Source: Helicobacteraceae bacterium
GTDB lineage: Bacteria; Campylobacterota; Campylobacteria; Campylobacterales; Sulfurimonadaceae
Reading direction: 5' to 3'
NCBI GenBank assembly: GCA_027056525.1
Contig: JALUKO010000394.1
Span: 1-6,333, forward strand
DNA length: 6,333 bases
In this document: in pieces, positions 1 through 6,187 of the stretch
How positions within the stretch are numbered: the stretch's first letter is position 1
Layout of the letters: every line of letters starts with the position of its first letter
Translations under genes and position numbers: made by a program
The notes under the pieces: model-generated
Told to the model about the DNA's origin: nothing
What the model saw: the letters and a program-made list of their open reading frames with translations, nothing else
Database searches by the model: none

Positions 1-30
1 CGACAATTTTTATGTAACAGAGGATAGGTA

Positions 31-1689
31 ATGGCGTTCGATAACGAATCATTTGAAGAAGAAGAAAATTTTGCAGAGATGTTTGCTGCAAGTGAGAAAA
101 AGCAAGAAACAAGTCGCATCGTAGAGGGTGAAATTGTTGAGATCCAAGAGGATGAAAACAGAGCATTAGTTGGCGTTGGTGACAAGCTAGAAGGTATTAT
201 ATACTTGGATGAGATCCGTGGTGAAGACGGAGAACTGAAGTTTAATACCGGCGATAAGATTAAAGTAATGATTATGGGATACTACAATGAGCGTCCTAAG
301 ATTTCATACAAAAAAGTTTTAGAGCAACAAAAAACTATTGATTTTATTGATGCAAACAAAGAAAACTTCGAAGATGTGGTTATAGAAGGTATTATCGTTA
401 AGAAAAACCGTGGTGGCTATGTAGTAGAAGCTGATGATGTTTCTTTCTTTATGCCTCGTTCATTGGCTGCGTTTAAAGACAGTGATGATGTAGTGGGTCG
501 TAAGATCAAAGCACAAGTTGTTAAGATTGATGAGGCAGAGAACTCTATCGTAGTTTCTCGTCGTAAACTTTTCAATGAAGAGCGCAAAAAGAAAAAAGAG
601 ATCATAGACAAGCTAATGGAAAATGATACTATCGTTGAGGGTACTATCAAGAAGATCACTAGCTATGGTATGTTTGTTGATGTTGGCGGTGTTGATGGTT
701 TAGTGCACTACAATGAGATCTCTTACAAAGGGCCGGTAAATCCGTCTAAACTTTATAAGGAAGGTGATGTTGTAACTGTGAAAGCTATCTCTTATGACAA
801 AGATAAGCGTCATCTTTCACTCTCAATCAAAGCAGTGCTTCCAGATCCATGGGCAGAAGTAGAAAGTGAACTTGATGAAGGTGATACTATCACTGTAACT
901 GTTTCAAATATTGAAGCATATGGTGTATTTGTTGATCTTGGAAATGATATAGAAGGCTTTTTACATATCTCAGAGATCACATGGGATAAAAATGTTAAAA
1001 ATCCAAACGATTACTTAGAAGTTGGTCAAGAGATCGATGTTGAAGTTATTGAGATCAATCCTAAAACACATAAACTACGTGTATCACTCAAAAGACTTTT
1101 ACCAAAACCATTTGATGAATTTGCAAAAAAATACAAAGAGGGTGATGTTGTAACAGGTACGGTTACATCCCTAACTGACTTTGGTGCATTTGTGCGTATT
1201 GACAGTGTTGAAGGTCTTTTACATAACCAGGATATCTCTTGGGAGAAAAATACAAAAGCAAAAGATGTTTTAAAATCCGGTGATGAAGTAGAAGTTAAAA
1301 TCGCTAAAATCAACTTAGAAGATCAAAAAATCTCTTTAAATCGTAAAACACTTTTAGAAAGTCCTATCGATAAATTTGCTACAACTCACAAAGTGAATTC
1401 TGTAGTAAAAGGTACGATCCGTGATATTAAAGATTTCGGTATATTTGTATCTTTGGATGACGGTGTTGATGCACTTATTCGTGATGAAGATCTTTCTCCT
1501 CTTGTTAAAGAAGAGTTAGAGCCGGGTCAAGAGATAGAAGCAGCCATAGCTGTTATTGACACTCGCCGTGATCGTATCCGTTTATCTGTGAAAAAACTGG
1601 ATTATATTAAAAATCAGGCACTACTTGAAGAGATTAACGATAATCAATCTCACTCTTTAGGTGACTTGATAAAAGATAAATTTAAATAA
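31..1689 (+). CDS. rpsA: 30S ribosomal protein S1
   Basis: This gene encodes the large, acidic S1 protein of the 30S subunit, which binds single-stranded mRNA and helps initiation on leaders with weak Shine-Dalgarno sites. Six consecutive S1 (OB-fold) repeats can be read at about residues 29-96, 115-178, 199-267, 285-355, 371-440 and 456-522. Repeats 3-6 carry the classic pattern, for example SYGMFVDVGGVDGLVH (211-226), AYGVFVDLGNDIEGFLH (296-312) and DFGAFVRIDSVEGLLH (383-398). The first two repeats are more divergent, as is usual for S1, where they serve ribosome docking. The length of 552 aa matches the six-repeat family (E. coli 557 aa). The start is supported by AGAGGA at 19-24, six bases upstream of the ATG. 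The gene is followed after 5 bases by the membrane-protein gene. In relatives ispH usually lies upstream, but too little of that side is visible to confirm it. Confidence 0.97.
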   Translation: MAFDNESFEEEENFAEMFAASEKKQETSRIVEGEIVEIQEDENRALVGVGDKLEGIIYLDEIRGEDGELKFNTGDKIKVMIMGYYNERPKISYKKVLEQQKTIDFIDANKENFEDVVIEGIIVKKNRGGYVVEADDVSFFMPRSLAAFKDSDDVVGRKIKAQVVKIDEAENSIVVSRRKLFNEERKKKKEIIDKLMENDTIVEGTIKKITSYGMFVDVGGVDGLVHYNEISYKGPVNPSKLYKEGDVVTVKAISYDKDKRHLSLSIKAVLPDPWAEVESELDEGDTITVTVSNIEAYGVFVDLGNDIEGFLHISEITWDKNVKNPNDYLEVGQEIDVEVIEINPKTHKLRVSLKRLLPKPFDEFAKKYKEGDVVTGTVTSLTDFGAFVRIDSVEGLLHNQDISWEKNTKAKDVLKSGDEVEVKIAKINLEDQKISLNRKTLLESPIDKFATTHKVNSVVKGTIRDIKDFGIFVSLDDGVDALIRDEDLSPLVKEELEPGQEIEAAIAVIDTRRDRIRLSVKKLDYIKNQALLEEINDNQSHSLGDLIKDKFK

Positions 1690-1694
1690 ACACA

Positions 1695-2177
1695 ATGCAA
1701 AAGATACTAAAATGGTTCACTCCGGTGCTTGCACTAGGGGTTGCCGTTTTTATTGTCTTTTTTTTAATTTCAATCAACTCTCCTTCTGACTTAGATGATG
1801 TTGAAAGACAACTTAATTATCAAAGTGAAACTGTTCAAGAAAAACCAAAAAAACTTTGGTTAGATCATTTTTCAAAAACTGAAAGATTGGGTTATTTTTA
1901 TCCTGTCAACGAAGTCTACATAAAAGTTGATCTCAAAAAAGAAGTTGTTCCTGAAACTATCTATAAACTTTCTGCTTCTGTTTTAGACCCATATCAGCTT
2001 TTTTGTTTAAAAGAAGAGTTAAGACAACACAATCTAAGGTATTATCTCAGAAAAGATAAAGATAGAGTTGAGTTATATATTTTTTCCAAAAGTATTGACA
2101 AGTTGAATTCTTTGGTAAAAATATTGAAAAATTATCAAATCTCGGCAAAAATTATGCCGTATAAAGAGGATGTATAA
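1695..2177 (+). CDS. Membrane-anchored protein of unknown function, linked to rpsA and serA
   Basis: I do not recognise a named family. The 160-aa product starts with a short basic segment (MQKILKW) and one hydrophobic helix at about residues 8-27, then a polar linker rich in D, E, Q and K (29-53). The C-terminal part, about residues 54-156, alternates short strands and helices. The positive N-terminus suggests an N-in anchor with the soluble part in the periplasm. The last 60 residues (about 98-156) have a beta-alpha-beta rhythm that resembles a SPOR-like fold, but this is only an impression. Its place between rpsA and serA matches Cj0892c (annotated as a putative periplasmic protein) in C. 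jejuni and HP0398 in H. pylori, as I recall them, so it appears to be a conserved Campylobacterota gene. It has no clear Shine-Dalgarno site. Its ATG lies 5 bases after the rpsA stop, so it probably depends on reinitiation. Its TAA shares one base with the serA ATG. Confidence 0.85.
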   Translation: MQKILKWFTPVLALGVAVFIVFFLISINSPSDLDDVERQLNYQSETVQEKPKKLWLDHFSKTERLGYFYPVNEVYIKVDLKKEVVPETIYKLSASVLDPYQLFCLKEELRQHNLRYYLRKDKDRVELYIFSKSIDKLNSLVKILKNYQISAKIMPYKEDV

Positions 2178-3763
2178 TGCAAAAATATACTGTAGTCGTT
2201 TGTGACCATATTCATGAAGCCGGTCTTGAGATGCTTAAAAATGATGAAAACATCAATTTTGTTATGGCAGCTGATGTTGATAAAAAAGAACTTGTTGAAA
2301 AAATTATTCCAACCGCAGATGTAGCTATTACAAGAAGTTCTACAGATGTAGATACTTTTTTCATTGAACATGCAACGAACCTAAAAGCGATTGTTCGAGC
2401 AGGTGTAGGTGTTGATAATGTAGATATCCCCGGATGTTCTAAAAAGGGTATCATTGTCATGAATGTGCCGACTGCCAATACCATCGCAGCAGTTGAGCTT
2501 ACAATGACACACATGCTTTCTTGCATGAGAATGTTTCCTTATTCTCATGATCATTTGAAAAATCAAAGAATTTGGAAGCGTGAAAAATGGTACGGGCACG
2601 AACTTAAAGGGAAAAAACTAGGTGTGATCGGTTTTGGTAACATTGGTTCTCGTGTTGCAAAACGTGCCAAGGCATTTGAAATGGATATTGTTGCATATGA
2701 TCCATATATTCACCCATCAAAAGTTACAGATCTTGATATGACATATACGAAGAACTTTGATGATATTTTAGCATGTGATGTTATAACTATTCACACACCT
2801 AAAAATCAAGAGACTATAGGTATCATTAGTGAAAAAGAGATTGCTAAAATGAAGGATGGCGTAGTACTTGTTAACTGTGCACGTGGAGATCTTTATAATG
2901 AAGATGCTTTGTATAATGGACTCAAATCCGGAAAGATCCGTTTTGCGGGTATTGATGTATTTGGCAAAGAACCTGCTACCGATAACAAGTTGCTAGATCT
3001 TGACAATATTGTAGTGTCTCCCCACCTTGGTGCAAATACATATGAATCACAATATAACATAGGCACGCAAGCAGCTGAAAATGCCATAGCAGCAGCTAAA
3101 GGTATCGCGTATCCAAATGCAATGAACCTCCCTATAGATGAATCAAAGATACCACCGTTTGTAAAACCATTTTTAGAGATGGGTCAAAAGATAGGCTTTT
3201 TGGCATCACAAATCAATAAAAGTCAAATCATCTCTATCAAGGTTAGTGGAAATGGTGAGATCGGTGAGTATGTAGATTCACTTTCAACATTTATAACAGT
3301 TGGCGCTATGAGTCAATCAAGTGATAAAATCAACTATGTCAATGCAGATTTTATAGCTAAAGAGAAGGGTGTTTCCATAGAAGCAGATAACCTTGGTGAT
3401 TCAACTGTCTATAAAAACCTGATAACGGCAAAACTGACAACTGCTGATGGTATCACGACAATCAGTGCAACAATCTTTGATGATGGGCTGCAGCGTATTG
3501 TTGCTATTGATGGTTTTGACATTGAGGTGGCACTTAAAGGTGACATGATTTTATTTAAAAATTCTGATGTTCCGGGTGTTATTGGAAGTGTTGGCACTAT
3601 TTTGGCAAATAACAATGTTAACATTGCTGATTTCTCACTTGCAAGAAACGCAAACAAAGAAGCCTTAGCTGTTATACTTGTAGATAATTCTGTAGATGAC
3701 AAAACATTGCAAGAGCTTGCAGCCTTAGAAGCTTGTATCAGTGTACACTATGCAAAGATCTAG
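2177..3763 (+). CDS. serA: D-3-phosphoglycerate dehydrogenase (long form, ASB and ACT domains)
   Basis: This cytosolic enzyme oxidises 3-phosphoglycerate to 3-phosphohydroxypyruvate with NAD, the first committed step of serine synthesis. The N-terminal substrate domain contains RAGVGVDNVD (74-83). The Rossmann domain has GFGNIG (152-157, GxGxxG) and an acidic residue at D175 in AYDPY, expected to bind the adenosine ribose. The catalytic set of D-2-hydroxyacid dehydrogenases is present: Arg236 in NCARGDLYNEDAL, Glu265 in FGKEP and His283 in SPHLGANT. Residues about 325-450 form the allosteric substrate-binding domain, and about 456-528 form an ACT domain (NSDVPGVIGSVGTILANNNV), the usual serine feedback site. 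The length of 528 aa equals that of the mycobacterial-type long enzyme. AAAGAGGA (2163-2170) lies six bases before the ATG. The ATG overlaps the upstream stop (TAATG), which suggests translational coupling. No damage is seen. Confidence 0.97.
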   Translation: MQKYTVVVCDHIHEAGLEMLKNDENINFVMAADVDKKELVEKIIPTADVAITRSSTDVDTFFIEHATNLKAIVRAGVGVDNVDIPGCSKKGIIVMNVPTANTIAAVELTMTHMLSCMRMFPYSHDHLKNQRIWKREKWYGHELKGKKLGVIGFGNIGSRVAKRAKAFEMDIVAYDPYIHPSKVTDLDMTYTKNFDDILACDVITIHTPKNQETIGIISEKEIAKMKDGVVLVNCARGDLYNEDALYNGLKSGKIRFAGIDVFGKEPATDNKLLDLDNIVVSPHLGANTYESQYNIGTQAAENAIAAAKGIAYPNAMNLPIDESKIPPFVKPFLEMGQKIGFLASQINKSQIISIKVSGNGEIGEYVDSLSTFITVGAMSQSSDKINYVNADFIAKEKGVSIEADNLGDSTVYKNLITAKLTTADGITTISATIFDDGLQRIVAIDGFDIEVALKGDMILFKNSDVPGVIGSVGTILANNNVNIADFSLARNANKEALAVILVDNSVDDKTLQELAALEACISVHYAKI

Positions 3764-3806
3764 TTTTTCTAAGCTTTAAACTTTAACAAACTTTTAGTAA
3801 AATATT

Positions 3807-3838
3807 GGGATCATATAAGATTTTTAACTTGTGATCCC
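3807..3838 (+). terminator. Imperfect hairpin downstream of serA, possible terminator or RNA element
   Basis: GGGATCA (3807-3813) pairs perfectly with TGATCCC (3832-3838). After a two-base bulge (3814-3815), TAAG (3816-3819) can pair with CTTG (3828-3831) with one U-G wobble, leaving an 8-base AT loop. It starts 44 bases after the serA stop and is the only strong dyad in this spacer. A terminator role fits its position, but no T-run follows directly. The nearest T-rich stretch (3864-3876) begins about 25 bases later, so a role as an operator, a 3'-end stabiliser or part of a short RNA is equally possible. Confidence 0.35.
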
Positions 3839-3859
3839 GGTATATATAGACTCTCTTCA

Positions 3860-3885
3860 TTGCATTTTTTTCTTTTGAATATAAT
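3860..3885 (+). promoter_or_regulatory. Probable housekeeping sigma promoter of the signalling gene
   Basis: A perfect TATAAT lies at 3880-3885, preceded by a T-rich stretch (3864-3876) as is typical of Campylobacterota sigma-70 promoters, which lack a conserved -35. TTGCAT (3860-3865) resembles a -35, but the 14-base spacing is too short for it to count for much. The expected start point near 3891-3893 gives a leader of about 22 bases to the ATG at 3914, where AGAGA (3906-3910) is a close but usable ribosome binding site. Confidence 0.5.
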
Positions 3886-3913
3886 TTTAAATAATTCATA
3901 AACAAAGAGAACT

Positions 3914-5050
3914 ATGTCAAAGCATAATTCCCCTTATCTTTTGAGCATTATTGATCATATTGAGCACAATCGCACATCTATAGTAGATGAATGGGTAGGT
4001 TCAAAAAAGCTCATCAGGATATTTAGCGCATATAAAATTTCTCTCAAAAAGTTTGAGAGTACCTATGGGCTTTCTATTGTAGAGTATTTTATTGCGACCA
4101 CCAAAGAGCAAAACAACAGCAACACCTCTGCTGCTATGAAAAAAATGCTTTACTTCTTTTTGGAGCGAGATATAACCCCAAAGGATATATTTGATATTTT
4201 CCGTATTTTACAAGGGGTGTTGATACATTCGATTTTTCAAATTAGCGGTGTAAAAGAGCAGGCACTTTCATATATAGATGAACTCAAGCAGATACTACAG
4301 ATCATTAACTTTGTTAATACAAAAATATTTTTAATACAAAACGAGCATATAATACTTGCAAACAGACTATTTTTAGAACTTCTTGGCGTAAAGAATATGC
4401 AAGAGTTGAATAAAAAATATTTGAATACACTTGAGTTCATGCACAATGTTGACAGTGATGCTTTTGATGTAAACAATGTGAGCAGTTGGCTTGAAAATAT
4501 GAATGAGCACAAAAAAGCTTTTAAGGCAGATATCTTTCATCACAAATATGCCAAAACATTCACCTATAACGGACGTGTAACTGTGCTTCCAGATACCAAA
4601 CCTCCAAAATACATAATAACACTTAACTCTATTGAGCAATCCGATGAGAGTGAGGATGACACTTCTGAGGGCGATAATCAGACAAACATGAAAGATTTTT
4701 ATAATTATGCAGAGTTTGAGCATATGTTAGCAGAGATGCAAAGAGAAGCCAAAAAAAGTTTCACTCCAATAGCATTGATTGTTGTTGATGTTGTAGAACT
4801 TCAAAAGATCAATGACGAGCAGGGGGTTGAAGCCGGTGATATGGTTTTAGGGGAGGTTGCCAATGATATCAGATCTCATGCAACACAGAGCATGAAGATA
4901 GCCCGACTGGAAGGGAGTCGTTTTGGTATTATTATGCCCTATACGTCACAACAGAAGTGTTATGAGTGGTGCTATTTTTTAAGTGTAGAGTTAAATAAAA
5001 AACCCGAAAGAAAGACACTTTCTCTAACAAGTGTTGATGAGAGTTTATGA
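3914..5050 (+). CDS. Degenerate GGDEF-domain signalling protein (probable 5' part of a split gene)
   Basis: The 378-aa product has three visible parts. Residues 1-135 are mostly helical and resemble RsbRD-N-type sensor regions, a weak call. Residues about 137-240 look PAS-like (IILANRLFLELLGVKNMQEL, 146-165). A short acidic, low-complexity linker (241-256) follows. Residues about 263-378 are a GGDEF domain with LIVVDVVELQKINDEQG (288-304), GDMVLGEVA (308-316) and RLEGSRFGIIMP (331-342). The GGDEF signature is replaced by EGSRF (333-337). The catalytic acidic residue is Arg336 and no RxxD inhibitory site precedes it, so diguanylate cyclase activity is very unlikely and a regulatory or binding role is inferred. 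The frame ends abruptly just after the strand that normally reads SIGVA (here LSLTSVDES), before the final GGDEF helix. The missing helix seems to lie in the next frame (DLADMQSE). No signal peptide or membrane segment is seen, so it is probably cytosolic. Confidence 0.8.
   Translation: MSKHNSPYLLSIIDHIEHNRTSIVDEWVGSKKLIRIFSAYKISLKKFESTYGLSIVEYFIATTKEQNNSNTSAAMKKMLYFFLERDITPKDIFDIFRILQGVLIHSIFQISGVKEQALSYIDELKQILQIINFVNTKIFLIQNEHIILANRLFLELLGVKNMQELNKKYLNTLEFMHNVDSDAFDVNNVSSWLENMNEHKKAFKADIFHHKYAKTFTYNGRVTVLPDTKPPKYIITLNSIEQSDESEDDTSEGDNQTNMKDFYNYAEFEHMLAEMQREAKKSFTPIALIVVDVVELQKINDEQGVEAGDMVLGEVANDIRSHATQSMKIARLEGSRFGIIMPYTSQQKCYEWCYFLSVELNKKPERKTLSLTSVDESL
5028..5050 (+). other. Frame junction: probable +1 frameshift between GGDEF and PilZ halves
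   Basis: The upstream frame closes with TGA at 5048-5050. The downstream frame is open only from 5028, because TAA at 5025-5027 blocks it earlier. The switch must therefore occur in these 23 bases. Removing a single base, for example one T of the TTT run at 5045-5047, would join the two frames into one ORF of about 618 codons and would complete the GGDEF domain with its last helix. No Shine-Dalgarno site is visible before the possible restarts GTG 5031 or ATG 5037. A programmed +1 shift at the TTA-TGA end is possible, but nothing specific supports it. Confidence 0.6.
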
Positions 5051-5771
5051 TCTTGCAGATATGCAAAGTGAATCCCTGACTTTAAGAACTGATTTTGAAA
5101 ATATTGAAATCATACAAACACTGCCTTATCAACAAAAATTTACAAAGATATTGCAACAGCTCGCTACACTACACACTTCACTATATTATAAGAACATACC
5201 CGTAAGTTCTGATGCAGAGATAGTGCATGTATATGATGATAACATACTGCTTAAACTCTCCAAAGCACAAATGGCAGTAGCAAAGCATAACAGCCATATA
5301 TTTTTTCATATATCATCTTTTGGAAATGTCAAGGCGTCTTTGAAGATCATAGATCTTGAAAAACATTTGGTAAAAATAGATAAGTTTACAGTAGATAAAT
5401 TTTCACCACTGCAGCGTCAAAAAATCCGTGTCGATGCGAAAGAAAATACACATATAGATGTGATCTCCGGAGAGCCTCTCTATAAAGGGATGGTGCTACT
5501 TGATCTCAATGAAGACGCGATAGCTCTGGCAATGCCAAGACGTGGGAACTTACAAGAGGGTAGTTTTGTGTCTGTGGCTATGACACTTTATCTTCAAGAC
5601 GAGGTGCAGGAGTTTCATAGTAATGCAACTGTGTATAGAGTAGAGAAAACAAAAGATTTTTACAAGATAGTTATGATGTTTCAGGTTGATACGGAAAATT
5701 TCAAACTTTTAAACAAATATATCGCCATGAGACAAATGCAGATCATTCAAGAGCTTAAATCGCTTTACTAA
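5037..5771 (+). CDS. PilZ-domain protein (probable 3' part of a split gene)
   Basis: From ATG 5037 the product has 244 aa; GTG at 5031 would add two residues. Residue numbers here count from GTG 5031. Residues about 5-20 (VYDLADMQSE) fit the last helix of a GGDEF domain rather than a protein start. Residues about 25-55 form a helical linker, and about 60-120 a beta-rich segment like the N-terminal domain of YcgR proteins. From about 124 a PilZ domain begins with SPLQRQKIRVDA, which contains the c-di-GMP-binding RxxxR (R129, R133). The second PilZ motif, normally D/NxSxxG, reads DLNEDA (158-163), with Ser replaced by Asn and Gly by Ala. Binding may be weakened or changed. The start overlaps the end of the GGDEF gene by 14 bases without a ribosome binding site, so it is either coupled or really the rest of one protein. 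The likely role is a c-di-GMP-responsive effector, perhaps for motility or attachment. That is inference. Confidence 0.75.
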   Translation: MRVYDLADMQSESLTLRTDFENIEIIQTLPYQQKFTKILQQLATLHTSLYYKNIPVSSDAEIVHVYDDNILLKLSKAQMAVAKHNSHIFFHISSFGNVKASLKIIDLEKHLVKIDKFTVDKFSPLQRQKIRVDAKENTHIDVISGEPLYKGMVLLDLNEDAIALAMPRRGNLQEGSFVSVAMTLYLQDEVQEFHSNATVYRVEKTKDFYKIVMMFQVDTENFKLLNKYIAMRQMQIIQELKSLY

Positions 5772-5860
5772 AGAAACTATGATAGCGACACCCGCAAGAT
5801 TTTGAAGTTTTTTTGATATAAAAGTATGTTTTTACAAATTTTGTAGTGTTAAATGATATC

Positions 5861-5874
5861 TTTTTAGATAAAAT
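5861..5874 (+). promoter_or_regulatory. Possible promoter upstream of the remnant ORFs and the TrlF-like gene
   Basis: TTTTTAGATAAAAT contains TAAAAT (5869-5874) preceded by a T-run, the usual Campylobacterota pattern. It overlaps the dyad TATCT-TTTT-AGATA (5857-5870). A second dyad, ACAAA-T-TTTGT (5834-5844), lies about 25 bases before the -10 box. Either could be an operator, but such short AT dyads also arise by chance. Transcription from here would give a leader of about 305 bases to the TrlF-like ATG unless a small gene intervenes. Confidence 0.35.
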
Positions 5875-5900
5875 AGTTGCAATTAACGTTTTTACTTATA

Positions 5901-6069
5901 GTGGAAAAAAGTTATACTTGATTTAATACTTTTTATCGGAGAAAAAACTATTGACTGGTAGAAGGAATTTATCATAGGTTTTGGTGTATTAGTAGTTTGT
6001 CTTGATGAAGAGCTAAGAACTGATGTATTTGAAGCTATTAAAAAGCTAATAGAAGAATACGAAATATAG
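5901..6069 (+). pseudogene. Remnant of a small ORF with an in-frame amber codon
   Basis: One frame reads coherently from TGG 5902 to TAG 6067-6069. First comes KKVILDLILFIGEKTIDW, then an amber TAG at 5959-5961, then a stretch with protein-like composition ending EAIKKLIEEYEI. The frame has no ATG, GTG or TTG of its own. GTG at 5901 lies in another frame and would join it if one base of the six-A run (5905-5910) were removed. The intact protein would be about 55 aa, with a hydrophobic first half and a charged helical tail. No family is recognised. Low GC makes chance open stretches common, so this could also be non-coding. Confidence 0.3.
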
Positions 6070-6072
6070 ACG

Positions 6073-6168
6073 ATGAAGCTAGTTTTAGAAGATAGCAGTT
6101 TTAACAATGCAGTTGTAAAAATAAATGCACATAAATATAAAAATAGTATGATATTGATGAAGTTGTGA
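6073..6168 (+). CDS. Possible 31-aa small ORF of doubtful reality
   Basis: ATG 6073 to TGA 6166-6168 encodes 31 residues (MKLVLEDSSFNNAVV...). It begins three bases after the stop of the upstream remnant and ends 19 bases before the next ATG, so its spacing is operon-like. No clear Shine-Dalgarno site precedes it, and no family or motif is recognised. It may be a fragment of a decayed gene or chance. Confidence 0.2.
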   Translation: MKLVLEDSSFNNAVVKINAHKYKNSMILMKL

Positions 6169-6187
6169 GTATGTAGGGGAGAATGAT

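Larger units (their letters stand above)
5772..6187. other. Gene-poor interval between the PilZ gene and the TrlF-like gene
   Basis: These 416 AT-rich bases hold no intact gene that I can defend. From left to right they contain about 60 bases with no visible structure, two small dyads (5834-5844 and 5857-5870), a -10-like box (5869-5874), a decayed reading frame (5901-6069), a 31-codon ORF (6073-6168) and the ribosome binding site of the next gene. No strong intrinsic terminator follows the PilZ stop: the run of seven T near 5811-5817 has no convincing stem before it. The texture suggests an eroded junction between conserved chromosome and accessory DNA. Confidence 0.5.

Noticed and set aside
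1..31. Possible 3' end of an upstream gene such as ispH, with TAA at 29-31 overlapping the rpsA ATG (frame ending VTEDR)
   Set aside because: All three frames reach a stop within 31 bases, and none of the short tails is recognisable, so the upstream gene and its end cannot be assigned.
417..1313. Minus-strand ORFs of 80 and 95 aa inside rpsA
   Set aside because: Their serine-rich, low-complexity products mirror the acidic and lysine-rich codons of S1; they are shadows.
31..1689. The similar S1 motifs within rpsA as a DNA repeat array
   Set aside because: The repetition is the known protein-level six-fold S1 domain structure; the DNA copies are diverged.
2135..2526. Minus-strand ORFs of 78 and 104 aa opposite the start of serA
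   Set aside because: They lie antisense to a strongly supported enzyme, have no ribosome binding site or family features, and differ from each other only by frame.
3770..3798. Weak inverted repeat CTAA...TTAG after the serA stop as a terminator
   Set aside because: Only four bases pair cleanly, and the stem is interrupted and purely AT-rich.
4237..4723. Minus-strand ORFs of 91 and 116 aa inside the GGDEF gene
   Set aside because: Both lie antisense to a coding region with recognisable domain motifs; their hydrophobic composition is a by-product of AT-rich antisense reading.
5784..5817. Terminator after the PilZ gene ending in a run of seven T
   Set aside because: The only stem before the T-run is GCG/CGC, three base pairs and about 20 bases away, which is not a credible hairpin.
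5892..6107. Minus-strand ORF of 71 aa in the gene-poor interval
   Set aside because: Serine-rich and without a family pattern; the plus strand of the same stretch reads more like protein, and no promoter or ribosome binding site is evident.
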